DNA of 64,000 nt, taken from assembly GCA_028455995.1 (NCBI GenBank), contig JABELC010000016.1, positions 248,001 through 312,000 of the forward strand, read 5' to 3'. Positions 44,268-56,622 of the stretch are shown one piece after another. Source of the stretch: Scleromitrula shiraiana (lineage: Eukaryota; Ascomycota; Leotiomycetes; Helotiales; Sclerotiniaceae). The notes beneath the pieces were generated by a model. That model worked only from the letters and a program-made list of their open reading frames with translations, was not told where the DNA came from and did no database searches. A program made the translations under genes and the position numbers. Positions within the stretch are counted from its first letter, which is position 1; the number at the start of each line of letters is the position of its first letter.

Positions 44268-44520
44268 AATACTCAAGCGGGAAATATGTGAGGGCCGGGC
44301 AAGAATATTAAAATAAGCGATTTTGGTGATGATTTTGGTGTATTTTTAATAATTTTCATATATAATAGAAATGTTTATTTAAATATATAAACAGTTTCTT
44401 TTTAAACTATCATTTATTAATGAAATATAAATATTTAAAAACATCGATTTTTAATGATTTTTGGTCATAAATTCAAAATTTTTAAATGTCCGGCCCTCAC
44501 ATTTTTCCCGACTGAGTATT
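44268..44520. mobile_element. MITE-like element with 31 bp terminal inverted repeats
   Basis: The 31 bp at 44268-44298 and the reverse complement of 44490-44520 match at 28 of 31 positions; the inner 13 bp (ATGTGAGGGCCGG) match perfectly. The ~190 bp between is very A/T-rich and non-coding. Small size, long terminal inverted repeats and an AT-rich core are the marks of a miniature inverted-repeat transposable element, a non-autonomous DNA transposon. I found no clear target-site duplication (left flank TATGCAG, right flank GCTGGAG), so the exact ends or superfamily are uncertain. It lies in the ~550 bp just before the flavin monooxygenase promoter. Confidence 0.75.
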
Positions 44521-45068
44521 GCTGGAGCTGTAACACTTAGGAGAGAGCCCCTAATTATACGGCAACCGACCTGTCCAATAAGCATGCCCCACTACGTCCA
44601 CTACTTAAGGCTTGACTTCGTAATAAACTTCTACCGATAATTGAAGCCGACATGGAGTTGTCTAGTGATGTCAATCAATGCACATGATATGATTGGCTGA
44701 AATTTCCCAAGTCAGTCAGCTTCCCCGCATTACTTTAGACCGACGAGTGAGATGGACTTGCAGCAGTTCCTCCCGTTGCTTCACGCCTGTTGCTAAACTG
44801 TTTTCAGTCCTTCGGGATTAGATTATGGTAGTCAATTGCTGTCGGATTGGCGCCAAACAAAATGCCGTCGAGCTTTCCGGTTCAAAATTACAGTTGCAAT
44901 TGCAACAATGTAAGAATTCGTATAAAAACCCTGGTGTTTTCCTACTTCCTCTTGTATTGGTAGCTCCTCTTCATTTTCTTCATCTGTATTATTCATATTT
45001 CGATTACTTCTGTTCCCTATTATAATTAGCCTTGTTATCTTAGATTCTGTGCATTTTGATTCATAACT
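44521..45068. promoter_or_regulatory. Upstream region of the flavin monooxygenase gene
   Basis: 548 bp between the MITE-like element and the ATG at 45069. No TATA box is clear. A TATAAAAAC-like stretch at about 44921 (GTATAAAAACC) lies ~145 bp before the start and may serve as one. A C/T-rich leader follows. Confidence 0.4.
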
Positions 45069-47122
45069 ATGGAAAAAAGTATGGCACCCCAGGAAAGTGT
45101 AGGGAGTGCCGGAACCGTGGTAGACAAGTACGATATCGTAATTGTTGGTGCAGGGCCAGTAGGACTATTACTTTCTACCTGTCTGGCACGCTGGGGATAT
45201 AAGATCAAGCATATCGATAACAGACCCGAGCCAACGAAAACCGGTCGCGCAGATGGCATCCAACCTAGATCTTTAGATCTCCTACGGAATATGGGACTTA
45301 AACCCGCCATCATGGCATACGAGCCGGCGAAAGTTTACGAGGTAGCCTTCTGGGATCCAAGTAATGGAGGAAAAGGCATACATAGAACTGGAACATGGGC
45401 GAGTTGCCCCAGCTTCATCGACGCCAGATATCCTTTCACAACTTTGTTACATCAGGGTATGATCGAAAGAGTGTTTATTGCAGATCTCGAGAAAAACAAT
45501 GTTCAAATTCAGAGACCATGGACAATCAAAGGTTTTAAGACAGATGAGAAGACGGATCCAGAATACCCAGTTGAAGTGAATTTAGAGCAGGTTGAAGGCA
45601 GCGTTAAAGAGACAGTCAGAGCCAAATACCTTTTCAGTGGTGAAGGGGCAAGATCTTTTGTGCGAGACCAATTGAAAATTGGAATTAAGCACAAGGATCC
45701 TATTGCTCATGTTTGGGGTGTCATGGATGGGGTTGTACAGACAGATTTCCCAGATATCAAGGTAATGTCAGCAGAATTAGTTTGTTTTACCATACTAATA
45801 ACTTTGCAGATGAAATGCACTATACACTCTGACCACGGATCAATAATGGTTATTCCCCGAGAGAATAACCTTGTGCGACTATACATTCAAATCGCATCCT
45901 CAACAGATAAGGATTGGAACCCTCGGAAAACGGCGACCGAAGAAGAGGTTCAAGCCTCAGCGAAACGGATAATGCAACCTTATAATATTATGTGGGAACG
46001 TGTGGAATGGTACTCTGTATACCCGATTGGTCAAGGAATTGCAGATAAATATACACTTGACCATAGAGTTTTCATGGGTGGAGATGCTTGTCATACGCAT
46101 AGTGTAAGTCCATCCATGAAAAAAACATAAGAAGAAGCTGACTCTTTCATTAGCCAAAAGCTGGACAAGGTATGAATACAGCCTTCCTCGATGCTCAGAA
46201 CTTAGCTTGGAAAATCCATCATGTGGAATCAGGTTTTGCGGACCGATCTATTCTTCATTCATATGAGTCTGAGCGAAAGAAAGTTGCCGAGAACCTCCTC
46301 GATTTCGATGCGAAATATGCAGCACTATTTTCACAAAAAGCCCCAGCTGCTAAGGATGTGGAAGCAGCTACACAGCGAGGAGCAGAGAAAACCAATGTCG
46401 AGGCAGAGGAAAATGCCTTCATCAAGACATTCAAGGAATCCTGTGAATTCACCAGCGGTTACGGTGTAGCATATAATCCCAATTCTTTGAACTGGGATCC
46501 ATCGCACCCCGCAAAATCCAATGTCATCAACCCAAAAGGGCACAAACTCAGAACCGGTCGTATTCTCACAAATTCAAACGTTACCCGAGTGGTAGACGCC
46601 AATGTCGTCCATCTCGAACAAGAAATCCCCCTAAATGGATCCTTCCGAATCTACGTATTCGCTGGAAACCCGTCCACAACCACCAAAGCTCTAAATGATT
46701 TCTCCCAAAACATCACAAAGAAATCTTCCTTCCTATCCTCGTACCTCCGTCCCGACCTGGCCTCTGTCTCTTACCACGAACGTCACAATCCCCATAGCAA
46801 ATTCTTCACTTTCTGTACCATCTTCGCAGCCAAGAGAAGCAGTATTGAAATATCGAGAGATGTTCCGGCTACTTTGGCGAGATATTCTACGCATGTTTAT
46901 GCGGATGATATTTGGGATCATATGGTTCCTGACGCGAAGGCATCGGCACATAGGAAGATGGGGCTGAGTGAGGAGGAGGGGGGTGTGGTGGTTGTGAGGC
47001 CGGATGGGTACGTGGGGGTTGTGGTGGGACTGGTGGAGGGCGGTGGGACGGTGGATGCGTTGAATGAGTATTTTGGGGCGTTTGTTACGAAGAAGTTGGG
47101 GGGTGATAGGGCGGTGTTGTAG
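45069..47122 (+). CDS. FAD-dependent aromatic monooxygenase, phenol 2-monooxygenase type, 3 exons
   Basis: Exons 45069-45761, 45810-46103 and 46154-47122 encode 651 residues, near the ~665 of phenol 2-monooxygenase. Introns are 48 and 50 bp; the first has no stop and keeps phase, so retention would add 16 residues, but GTAATG, TACTAATA and GCAG mark it as an intron. Domains in order: FAD-binding Rossmann motif VGAGPVGLLLS near residue 28; GRADGIQPRSLDLLRNMG, typical of phenol hydroxylases; the second FAD motif [20 protein letters not shown]; and a C-terminal thioredoxin-like dimerisation domain (FRIYVFAG...). The enzyme should use NADPH and O2 to hydroxylate a phenolic ring. No signal peptide is present. 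There are no other catabolic or secondary-metabolism genes next to it, so the substrate is open. Confidence 0.93.
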
Positions 47123-48043
47123 GTTGTGAGGGGTAGGAGGTGGGAGTGCGAGGGGTGGCGTGGAGATTAGGTTAGGTTAAGAGAGGAGGTTGGATGGATA
47201 CCATATTTTTTGTTGATACGTATTATAATTATGACTATGATTGTGATTATCTATTTTTATAGATTTGGTTTCTTATATATATGTATGTATATAGTTGAAT
47301 ATTGATAAATCTATAAGTACTTGGTTATTCGCCATCAATATCAATATACTTTCGTGCATCTTCCGATTTGATACAATGAATCGATACAATACTCATTTAA
47401 TATATCTATCTATCTATCTATCGATGAAGGATTGACTGAAAGATTTCTGGAACTCATCAGTCAATGTATTTAATTATATATTAATTAAATACCTCTTCTT
47501 TCCTCCATCTATCCCGCCATTACGAACATTTCCAAAAATGAATCATCACCGAATCGAGTAATCTTGCTACATATGCAATACTCAAAAATCAGAGTCAACG
47601 AATCCAAGTCGGGTTTGTATTAATTTGTATGAATTTGTACCATGTTTAAATATTAGTGGGGTAATTGGCAAATGCACGCTAAAGACGCTTTGTCACGAAC
47701 CTTAAAATATCCAAGCCCAGCACACCCAGCACACACCCAGTACACACCCCAGTACATCCAGTAATAAGAAAGAAACAAACAGCTTCTTTCTCAATTCCAG
47801 CATCTTTCTTCTTTTTTGTTTTTCTTTCATCATCATCATCATCATCATTTATTGTATTTTCAACCAATTTAATTGTTTCGAAAAAAACAAAACAAAATAA
47901 GATAAAATAAGATAAAATAAAATATCTGACATCTATCTTCGGAGGATATTTTTGATACGGATACCAATAAGACAAGGGCTATTGATCGACATAGGAATAT
48001 TTATCCTCAATGTTAAGGTCTGTTGCCGGTCTGGTTTATCGCA
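47123..48043. other. Intergenic, no gene supported
   Basis: It holds TATC arrays (about 47405-47422), ACACCCAG repeats near 47720-47755 and a CAT/ATC array near 47828-47847. It contains the Ulp1 promoter; no other signal was seen. Confidence 0.5.
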
Positions 48044-50033
48044 ATGAACGCTCATAAGCGCAAAGCTACGGGGGATCTAACAAGGAATTCTATACAGCGG
48101 ATTATTATCGAGGTATGCGCACCATGTCATGTCATGTCATGTCATGCCATGTCCACCATGAATGATGCTTTCCTTCCACTTAACCCTTTTTTTCGCGCCT
48201 GGAATCGGCCCCGGCCTGGCTTGTACCAACTAACCTTTTCTTTCATCGTCTAGCCTGTTAGAACCGTTACGCCTCTTGTACACTCGCAGGAAGACACGAT
48301 GGGCACTAGCTATTGCACGTTTTTGTGGGCGGTGGGGACAAGTGTTTATAGGTGGATGTGTCCGCCTAGAAATTATGCGGATATGAGGGAGGAGAATGAG
48401 GATGGTGAGTACGGATTTTATTTTGTTTTATTTTATTCTATTTTATACAAGAGGCTATGGTTGGTGATGGTGAAGTAACTGCGAGCTAAGATTGGGGATT
48501 CTAGTCGTTTCGGATGATCATATACAGAGGGCGGAAACGAGAGATAATGGGTCGATGGCGGTTAAGAGACAAAGGAATAGGAATAGGGATAGAGACAGAG
48601 ATGGAGATGGAAATGGGGAATCGGGGAAGAGTACGAGTTTATCGCGGAACAGAACTAGAACACCCACGGCGGTTGATCGATCTCGATCGGAGACGAAGGA
48701 GGTGACGAAGGAGGTGACGAATAAAGTGGCGAAATCGGAAGACCAGTTGAGGAGGGAGTTTGAGGCGCTTTGGAATCCGCCGGAGTTTGGGGAGCCAGCG
48801 AAACCGTTGCATGAACCGGTGCCGCCACCGAAAGAGGTGGAGATTATCGAGATTTCGGATGATGAGGAGGAGGAGGAGGAGGATTTACCTGGGGATACTG
48901 TGGAGAGGGAGAGGGAGAGGGAGAGGGAGAGGGAGGAGGAGGAGGAGAGAAGTTGGGTGCAACAATCGTCGATATCTCCAAGATTCCGTACATTTTCAGG
49001 AATACTCCAACCCGGGTTGGGACTTCCACAATTCCGTTCACCATTAAAATCGACACCTCATGACGATCGAACTATAGAAGCACAACTAAACAAGTTTTTC
49101 GAGACCGAGCATAAACCTCATTTTAATGTAGACGAACATTCTCTTCTGAAACTTTCTACACGAGCCGAAAAGAAATTTGAAGCAAAGGAAGAAGAGCGCA
49201 AGCGCAAGCAAAGAGAAGAAGCTATACGCGTTGCAAAGGAACGCAGATTAACACGTCGAGATCCAATTAAACCACTCGTACAAGCATTGGAGGATAAATG
49301 GGAGTATGCTATTCAGGAATCATTAATCCGTGCTAGAAAGGGTGGCGATCTACCCATTACTCAGTCACAAGGAGGAACTCCATTACATTGCAAAGACTTT
49401 GGGACTCTACTGGGTATAACTAGTTGGCTCAATGATGAAATCATCAATACATATATCGAATGGGTTGTAGAAGCAGCCAACCAAGAAGCAGTAAAAGAAT
49501 CAAAAGAATTTCAAGAAAAGCCCAGCAAAGTACCTCGATTCATCGCACATAATAGTTTTTTCTACGAAAATCTCGACAAGAAAGGTCCAAGCAGTACCCA
49601 ACGACTCATGGCTCGAAAAAAAGCCCCCGGCGCATCGCTCCTAGAAGTCGATACCGTATTCGTGCCAATCTGCCGCCACAGCCACTGGACCATCGGCGTC
49701 GTGCGCCCCATGGCGCGAACCATCGAATACTTCGACTCTCTCCTAGGAAGTCCGCGTCAATTCAACAACCTGATGCGGAACTGGCTGAAATTCCAACTAG
49801 GGGATGAGTATAAAGAGGAGGAGTGGAAAACGCCGGATACGGGGTGCACGAGACAGAGAAATGGATACGATTGTGGGGTTTTTGTTTGCACGAATGCGCT
49901 TTGTGTCGCGTTGGGGCTTAATACGATGTGTTATGATGGGAGGGATATGACGGCCATGCGGAGGAATATTGCGGCGTTGTTGATTAATAAGGGGTTTAGG
50001 GGGGATTTTGCTTGGGGGAAGGGGGTTTGGTGA
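48044..50033 (+). CDS. ULP1: SUMO-specific cysteine protease, Ulp1 type (peptidase C48), 3 exons
   Basis: Exons 48044-48112, 48254-48404 and 48505-50033 (introns 141 and 100 bp) encode 582 residues. The catalytic domain fills the C-terminal ~220 residues: LLGITSWLNDEIINTYIEWV, the catalytic His467 (CRHSHWTIGVV), Asp484 (IEYFDSLLG), the oxyanion Gln524 (TRQRNGYDCG) and the nucleophile Cys530 (YDCGVFVC). Known role: Ulp1 matures the SUMO precursor and removes SUMO from targets, usually at the nuclear pore. The N-terminal 250 residues are disordered and charged, with an Arg/Glu dipeptide tract encoded by GAGAGG repeats (about 48903-48935). The active site at the C-terminus favours Ulp1 over Ulp2. 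The intron 1 sequence has a tandem CATGT pentamer array. Confidence 0.92.
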
Positions 50034-51404
50034 GGGATTGGTTTGTTTACTTGGTTTTTACGTTTGAGTTTTAGGGTGGGGGTTTGAACTTTTGGGATTG
50101 GGGTTGGGATTGGGATGGCGTTTGATACATATGGATGACCGGTTGAGATATGGATGGATGGATGATACCCCTCTATTTTATGGACTGGCGAAATACATGG
50201 TTTGGGGGGATAGGAAAAGGAAGGAAATGACGAAAGATAAGATAAGATGGTTATAAATTTAAAGTTAAAGATAAATACACAATTATACTGGTTGTCTAGG
50301 ATGGGTGACATACAGTATGAAGTTGGAAGAGGACAAGCAAGAAGGAATGGCTGGTTGGGAGATTTAAACAAACAGTTGGTGGTAGTGGCAAGGGTATAAA
50401 TGGATCGATAGAGAATAAATAAATAAACAAATATCATTTAAATCTACAAAATACCTAATCTATCCGCAAGAAATCCTCATTATCTATTTATCCACCTATC
50501 TGAAATTGAATGACTGCTCAATGCTGGATATGTGGATATTAATTCCATGAACAGAATTGAATATTAATCTGTGAATTATATATTTCTACTCGTACCTGAT
50601 CTGATAATTACTTACTATACCTTACCCCACAAAATCCCAACCTTACCTTACTGTGCTTGCTTACCTTGCGGGCTTGCTCAGAATCCATCCACCAATCCTT
50701 CTAGAAAATCCGATTCGAATACCCCGAGCTGTTTGTTTCATTCCACTGAGTATGTATCACAAGTACCTGAGGACCATTCCATTCTATTCTATTCTCCACT
50801 AAACTCATTTAGATTTGATTGGGAGCCCATTCTGTACTGTCCCAACTGCATCCTTCTACATACATCATATCATATCAGTCCACAACATAACATACATACA
50901 TCACATACATAACGTCTCTCTCTACCGTACAGTACGGAAAGTACACGGCACGACACAACATTATATTATATTACATTACATCACATTACATCACATCACA
51001 TCACATTTCCAGCGCTCGCAGAAACCGGAAATCGGAAATCGAAAAATAAATACATACATACATACATAGATACATACATACTCTTGTGCGATCGATCAAT
51101 CGACTGCGATTGCGATTAAGAAAGACTACATATAACCGTGCTTAGTTTATTCTCCGATACATACGCATACGCAGTACATGTGAATGAACGGTACGCATAA
51201 TTTAAGCAGTCGATCACACGGGTTACGCGACGTACGATAGTTTGTGACGGATGGGCATTGTGAGGGATTGAAGGGGTTGCGCGCGCATTGAGCTTGTGTG
51301 TGTGAGAGAGAGAGAGTGTGTGTGTGAGAGAGAGTGAGAGAGAGAGAAGGATTCTAAGGGGAATCGAGAGGATAGGATAGGAAAGGAAGGGAAGGGAAGG
51401 AGAG
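50034..51404. other. Intergenic, simple-repeat-rich, no gene
   Basis: 1.37 kb holding the Ulp1 3' flank and WDR48-like promoter. ATTAC/ATCAC and ATACATAC arrays occupy about 50960-51080, and a (GT/GA)n purine-rich run about 51295-51350. Short frames here are low-complexity. Confidence 0.55.
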
Positions 51405-54400
51405 ATGGCTAAGAAGGCGAGACAGAGGATCAGTTATGGTATGGTTGATTTTATTTTATTTTATTTTATTTTATCTTGTTGGGTGTTTTTGTTTCTTTAG
51501 GTTTTGGAGCTTGGGGGTAGGGTGGTTTCACCTGGTTTGGATTGGAGGAAAGGTGGGGGGTTGAGAGGGAAGATGGGGGTTTAGAGAGGGGTTTATAGGG
51601 AGAAGTGTTGAAGGGGAAGGCGGGGGGGCAGGAGAAAGAGGAAGAGAGTGGGAGCGGAAAGCGGGAGTGGCAGAGGATGATGAAGAGCAAGAACAAAAAC
51701 TAATTGTCACATAGTATTACCACTTGCGAATTCTCCTGGCGGTCATAGGTTGGGTGTGAATGGCTTGGCGGTTGATAGTGAGAGGTCGATTTTGTGAGTT
51801 TCTTGTTCCTGGGTTATAAAAATAGGATTTTAGGACATTGCGCCTGCAAGTGAAGCAGAATAGAATGGGGTAGAATATGGGCTAATAAATGAATTTTGGG
51901 CGCAGATATTCGGGTGGTAGAGATGGTGCTATTTGTGCTTGGGATTTAAATCTAGACTTGAGATCAAGCAGGAAAGAAAAAGAATCGACTCCGGAAAATC
52001 CATTCGATGATCCTCCTTCCGAAACGCAATCGCAAACACAGCCGCAAATAAAACAAGCTTCGACTTTTAGAGCTCAAACTCAGGCGCATACACATTGGGT
52101 GAATGATATTGTATTGGCGAAGAATAATACGGCGTTGGTGAGCGCATCGAGTGATTTGACCGTTAAGGTTTGGAGACCGTTGGACAATGAACCCGAACCT
52201 ATTACTATTGGTCAACATGCGGATTATGTGAAATGTCTAGCCAGCGCAGGAAATGGAGCCGATTGGGTAGCATCCGGAGGATTAGATCGAAAAATTTGCC
52301 TATGGGATTTAAACGGCGCAGGCAAACGACTCGAGATAGAAGTTGGGGATGAGGAGACCTCGGAAAAGGGCTCGGTTTATGCGCTTAGCACGGGGAGCAA
52401 TATATTGGCGGCGGGAGGACCAGAATCGATTGTGAGATTGTGGGATTCGAGGAACGGGAAGAGAGTTACTAAGTTTGTGGGTCATACGGATAACGTGAGG
52501 GATATTTTGATCAATGAGACGGGAGATATGATCATGACGGCTAGTTCGGATCAGACGGTTAAGGTGTGGAGTTTGACGGCGGGCAGATGTATGCATACGC
52601 TCACCATGCATAATGATAGCGTATGGTCCTTGTTCTCAGATGATCCTTCACTCGGTATCTTCTACAGTAGTGATCGATCTGGGTTAATCGTAAAGACGGA
52701 TATTAGAGGGACATTGGGAGATATAGATGATGGGATTTCGCTAGCAGTAGCACAAGAAAATGATGGTGTTAATAGGGTTATTGCATCGGAAGATTATATC
52801 TGGACGGCTACATCTAGTTCATCTATTAATCGATGGGCTAATGTTGATACGGGCGCCGATATCCAATTACCGGATGCATATCGACAACATCATCGAGCCT
52901 CGAGTTCCACATCCCGACCATCTCGACAAATCACACCACCTCTCCCATCACTACGAGAAGGAGCCAAGAAAGAAATCCCTACGAAATCTATACTCAGAAT
53001 CTCAAATACGGCGACCTTTCCGATCTCTGCGGTCAGAGATTCGGAATCGGTATCGGTGACGAATTTCTCGCTTCTGAGTGGTGGGGGGAGGAAACCTTCG
53101 GAGATTCTCTTTGAGAATGATTTGGATGTTGTGGTTCCGATTCATGGGTTGCCGGAGGAAACTATTGAGGGGCAGCATGGGTTGGTTAAACATAAGTTGC
53201 TTAATGATCGGAGGAGGGTGTTGACTTTGGATACGGCGGGGGATGTACTTTTATGGGATCTTCTTAAGGTGGGTTATTTTTTTTCCTTTACCTCCTTCTA
53301 TTGTTTGCCTGTTTGATTTGTGGATTGGGGGAAAAAGGGAGACAGGAGGAGGAGAAAGCTAATTCATCATTACAGTGTATACCTATCAAATCATTCGGAA
53401 AATGCCACCTGGAAGATGTAGAACCGGAGGTCAATACTATGGAGGCGGTAGCTCCTTGGTGTTCGATTGATACACGGACGGGTAGATTGGCGGTAGTTCT
53501 TGAGGAGTATAATTGTTTTGATGCGGAGATGTATGCGGATGAACTTCAATTGGAAGAACCTATTGAATTTCGTGAAGATCAAAGAAGTAAGTATAGTATA
53601 TCATCCTCTATGCCATGGTTATCATAAAGTCCCCCTACCCCAAACAGTAACAGAAACACGAGATTAATAAATGGTTCTAATGTTATAGTCAATCTTGGAA
53701 AATGGATATTACGCCATCTCTTTTCTGGTTTAATCGATGAATTGATCAAGAGGGATGAAATTCATCGAGCAGAACTCAATGAAAATATTAAGAAAGCCCA
53801 ACGAGAAAACCCCCCTACTTCAATCGCTATACCTCCTTCCCCTATCACAAATTGGGATCAGCAAAGTGGGGTGACTACTCCGAGAGCAAATGGTGGTATT
53901 GGTACTGGGGGCTTTTATCCCATGACTCCTGGAACGGGTATTGGATTTGCAACTCCAGCTATTCCTACGCATTTACCTGTTGTTTCTGAAGATGGCTCGC
54001 CGTTATTAAACAGGGAATCGGAAGTTAGTCGTTTGTCGGCTGATAACAAACGGGATTATTTTGGAAATACGTCGGCGATCTCAAGTGATAATAAATCGGC
54101 TGCTACTCCAAGTGGTGAAGAGATTCCCAAATCCCCCCCTACGGATTTAGATAAGGATAAGGAGAATGCAAAGGAGAATGGGAAGGATAGTAGTACATCA
54201 TTTGGCAAGAAATTCCGCAAGGGCATGTCATTCGGGAGTAAAAAAATCGGAAGATCCGCTAGCAACGCTAATACGGAGAAACCCATCGTGGACGATAAAG
54301 ATAAATCAACGACCGGAGGAACAGCCGCAGACGAGGGATCCTCATCCTCGGAATCCGGCGACAAAGTCCCATCCCATTTGCAGGATATAGAAGTCGACGA

Positions 54401-55433
54401 TAATCTGCACGGGGTCATCCAAAGGATCCGCTGGGAATACGAGAGACAGATGCGGGAATTCCCAGGAAAAGAAATCTCAAGCTCCATCATCCCGAGCGGC
54501 GAAAACGAAACTCCCACGCTGGGTTTACCGAACGATACGATGGTAATGGTGCAAGAAGAAACAAGCGGCGGTGTAAAAGATCTCTACCGAGGACGAGTCG
54601 ACACACTCGGTCTTGACGTCGACGTGATATGCGAGAAGAGTCCGATGTGGCTTGGGGAATTGCTCCTGCGGAATCGGGTGCCGATTAAGGAGTCGGTGAA
54701 GGTTTCGTTTATTTTGCAGCCGTGGAGGGACGAATTGCCGAGTATTGCGGGACCTGGGGTCGCGGCGGATGGGACCGCGAATTCGAGGTTGAATGCTAAC
54801 AGGATGTTGAGGGTTAAGAAGATTTTGGCGTATGTGGCGGAGAGGATTGATGGGAGTGGTGCGGCGGCGGGTGGGGAAAATGGTGATGGGGAGGGTGTGG
54901 ATAATGGGGAGAAGGAGAATTTAGAGAGTACGGAGAAAGATGATTTGAAACCGGAGGATTGGTTGGAGTTGTATTGTGGGGATTTGGTTCGTATTTTCTT
55001 TTCTTTCTATCACTTCTGTTTTTACTTACCTTCCTTTTTCCCTTTCTCATTCCCCTTCCCTATCTTTTCCCATATTTTCCCTCCCTTTCCCTTCTCCCTT
55101 CTCCTTATCATCCCATCAAACCAGCATATCAGAAGAAAACTATGGAGATCTCCTCTTCTTTTTCCCCCGGAGAAAACAACCATCTAACTAACACACACCC
55201 ACCAATAGAAACTCCCCATAACAATGAGTCTAGCAACGCTCAGAGCACATGTGTGGAAGGGGGGCGCAGATGTGGTGCTTTTTTATCGGAGTAATGGGAG
55301 GAAGGTCTTGGGGGGTGTGAAGGATGAGGTGGGTGGGGATGCGCAGGGTAAAGGGGAGGGAGAGGTAAATGGAGAGGGGGGGTTGGAGAAAGATGGGGAG
55401 GGTGCGGGGAAAGTGGGAGGTGAGTGGTTGTAG
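51405..55433 (+). CDS. WD40/DUF3337 protein, WDR48 (UAF1/Bun107) homologue, 6 exons
   Basis: Exons 51405-51438, 51715-51793, 51906-53268, 53376-53586, 53689-54986 and 55209-55433 join in phase for 1069 residues. Seven or so WD repeats fill the N-terminal half (SGGRDGAICAWDLN, SASSDLTVKVW, ASGGLDRKICLWDL, TASSDQTVKVW). The C-terminus has the WDR48 DUF3337/ubiquitin-like domain (MSLATLRAHVWKGGADVVLF). Known role: WDR48/UAF1 in animals and Bun107 in fission yeast bind and activate USP-family deubiquitinases (USP1/12/46; Ubp9). A disordered insert of ~200 residues (SSSSESGDK, DLDKDKENAKENGKD) lies between the halves. The last intron needs an unusual GTTCGT donor at 54987, so that join is less certain. 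The last ~50 residues are Gly/Glu-rich. Confidence 0.88.
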
Positions 55434-56622
55434 GGGCTTTGAATTGGGGTGAGTGGGTAAGATGGGATGGATTGGGTAGAGTGGAGTGGAGTGGATGGTG
55501 TTGTAGAGGATGGGGGTGGTGAATTGAGTTTGGTTCGGTTTGGTTTTCGTTTTGGCTCATTTGAGGATGGGGATGGGGATTGGTATTGATGTGAATAAGA
55601 AAGAATAGAATAAGGTCTGTTCTTAGGGAGGGATAGGAAAGCGTGTGGTGTATGTATATGTATGATTGGTTGACTGACAGACTGGTTGGGTGGTTTGAGT
55701 GGATGGATCGGTTAAAACCTATTGGAGGGATTGATAGATATGAATATCAATGCGGTATCGATATCAATAAGAATAAGAACAAGTATTTCTGGGTTTTCTT
55801 TTGCTTAGATTGGATTACATCTGTTCAGAAGTGATTGCTTGATGATTGGGGTGGATGTTGTGTGTCTATATATGAGATAGATAGACATATCAGATGTTCT
55901 CTCCACCCAATCTATCGTATCTTATATTACTTCGGGAATTAGACGATTGACGGATCATTTTATTGTCTACGCTGATCTTCCCTTCTCTTCTCTATCTTTT
56001 CTTTCTTGTGTATGGTTCCTCGTTATATTCATTACCCCATCCATCCCCCCTTCCTTCTCTCATCTCCATTCCATCTATATCATTCACGCCCTTCCTTCCC
56101 TCGTTCTCTTCCAACAACAATCCATTCACGCACTATAAAATCCTTTGCTACGGAACAGGAGATGGGATTTCTGCACATTGATCGTGGAGAAAGAGGTTCT
56201 GGGATGGATGGTGGGATGGATGATGGGATGGGAGGGGAGGAAGGAGAAAGGGGGGGAGAATGGGGAACATGATACGTGCTAAGGGGTATGGGGTATACAC
56301 TTTCAATATTGTGATGTGCTTTCACATATAATGAATCGTATACCTACGAGATTAGTGATATGATACGATTCGATTCTATTCCCGCTTACAATGACTCTAT
56401 GGTGATTTCGAGATATGTGTAGAGTGAAGTATGCTAGAAAGCACTATTCTATATTGTTTCGTAGATTATATTGGACTTAGCTGTCTATCAATGACTAAAT
56501 CTCCTTGTATTTCCTAACATCATAAATATTCATATGTCAATATTGTAACTTTTGATTATGCCCTCGCACAGCTAGTCAGACAACTTTTGAAATATCTCAC
56601 GATGATTCTTTATATGTTTCAC
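55434..56622. other. Intergenic between convergent 3' ends
   Basis: 1.2 kb between two converging genes, with GATGGG-like purine-rich repeats (about 56195-56270) and TTCC-rich stretches. No gene supported. Confidence 0.55.
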
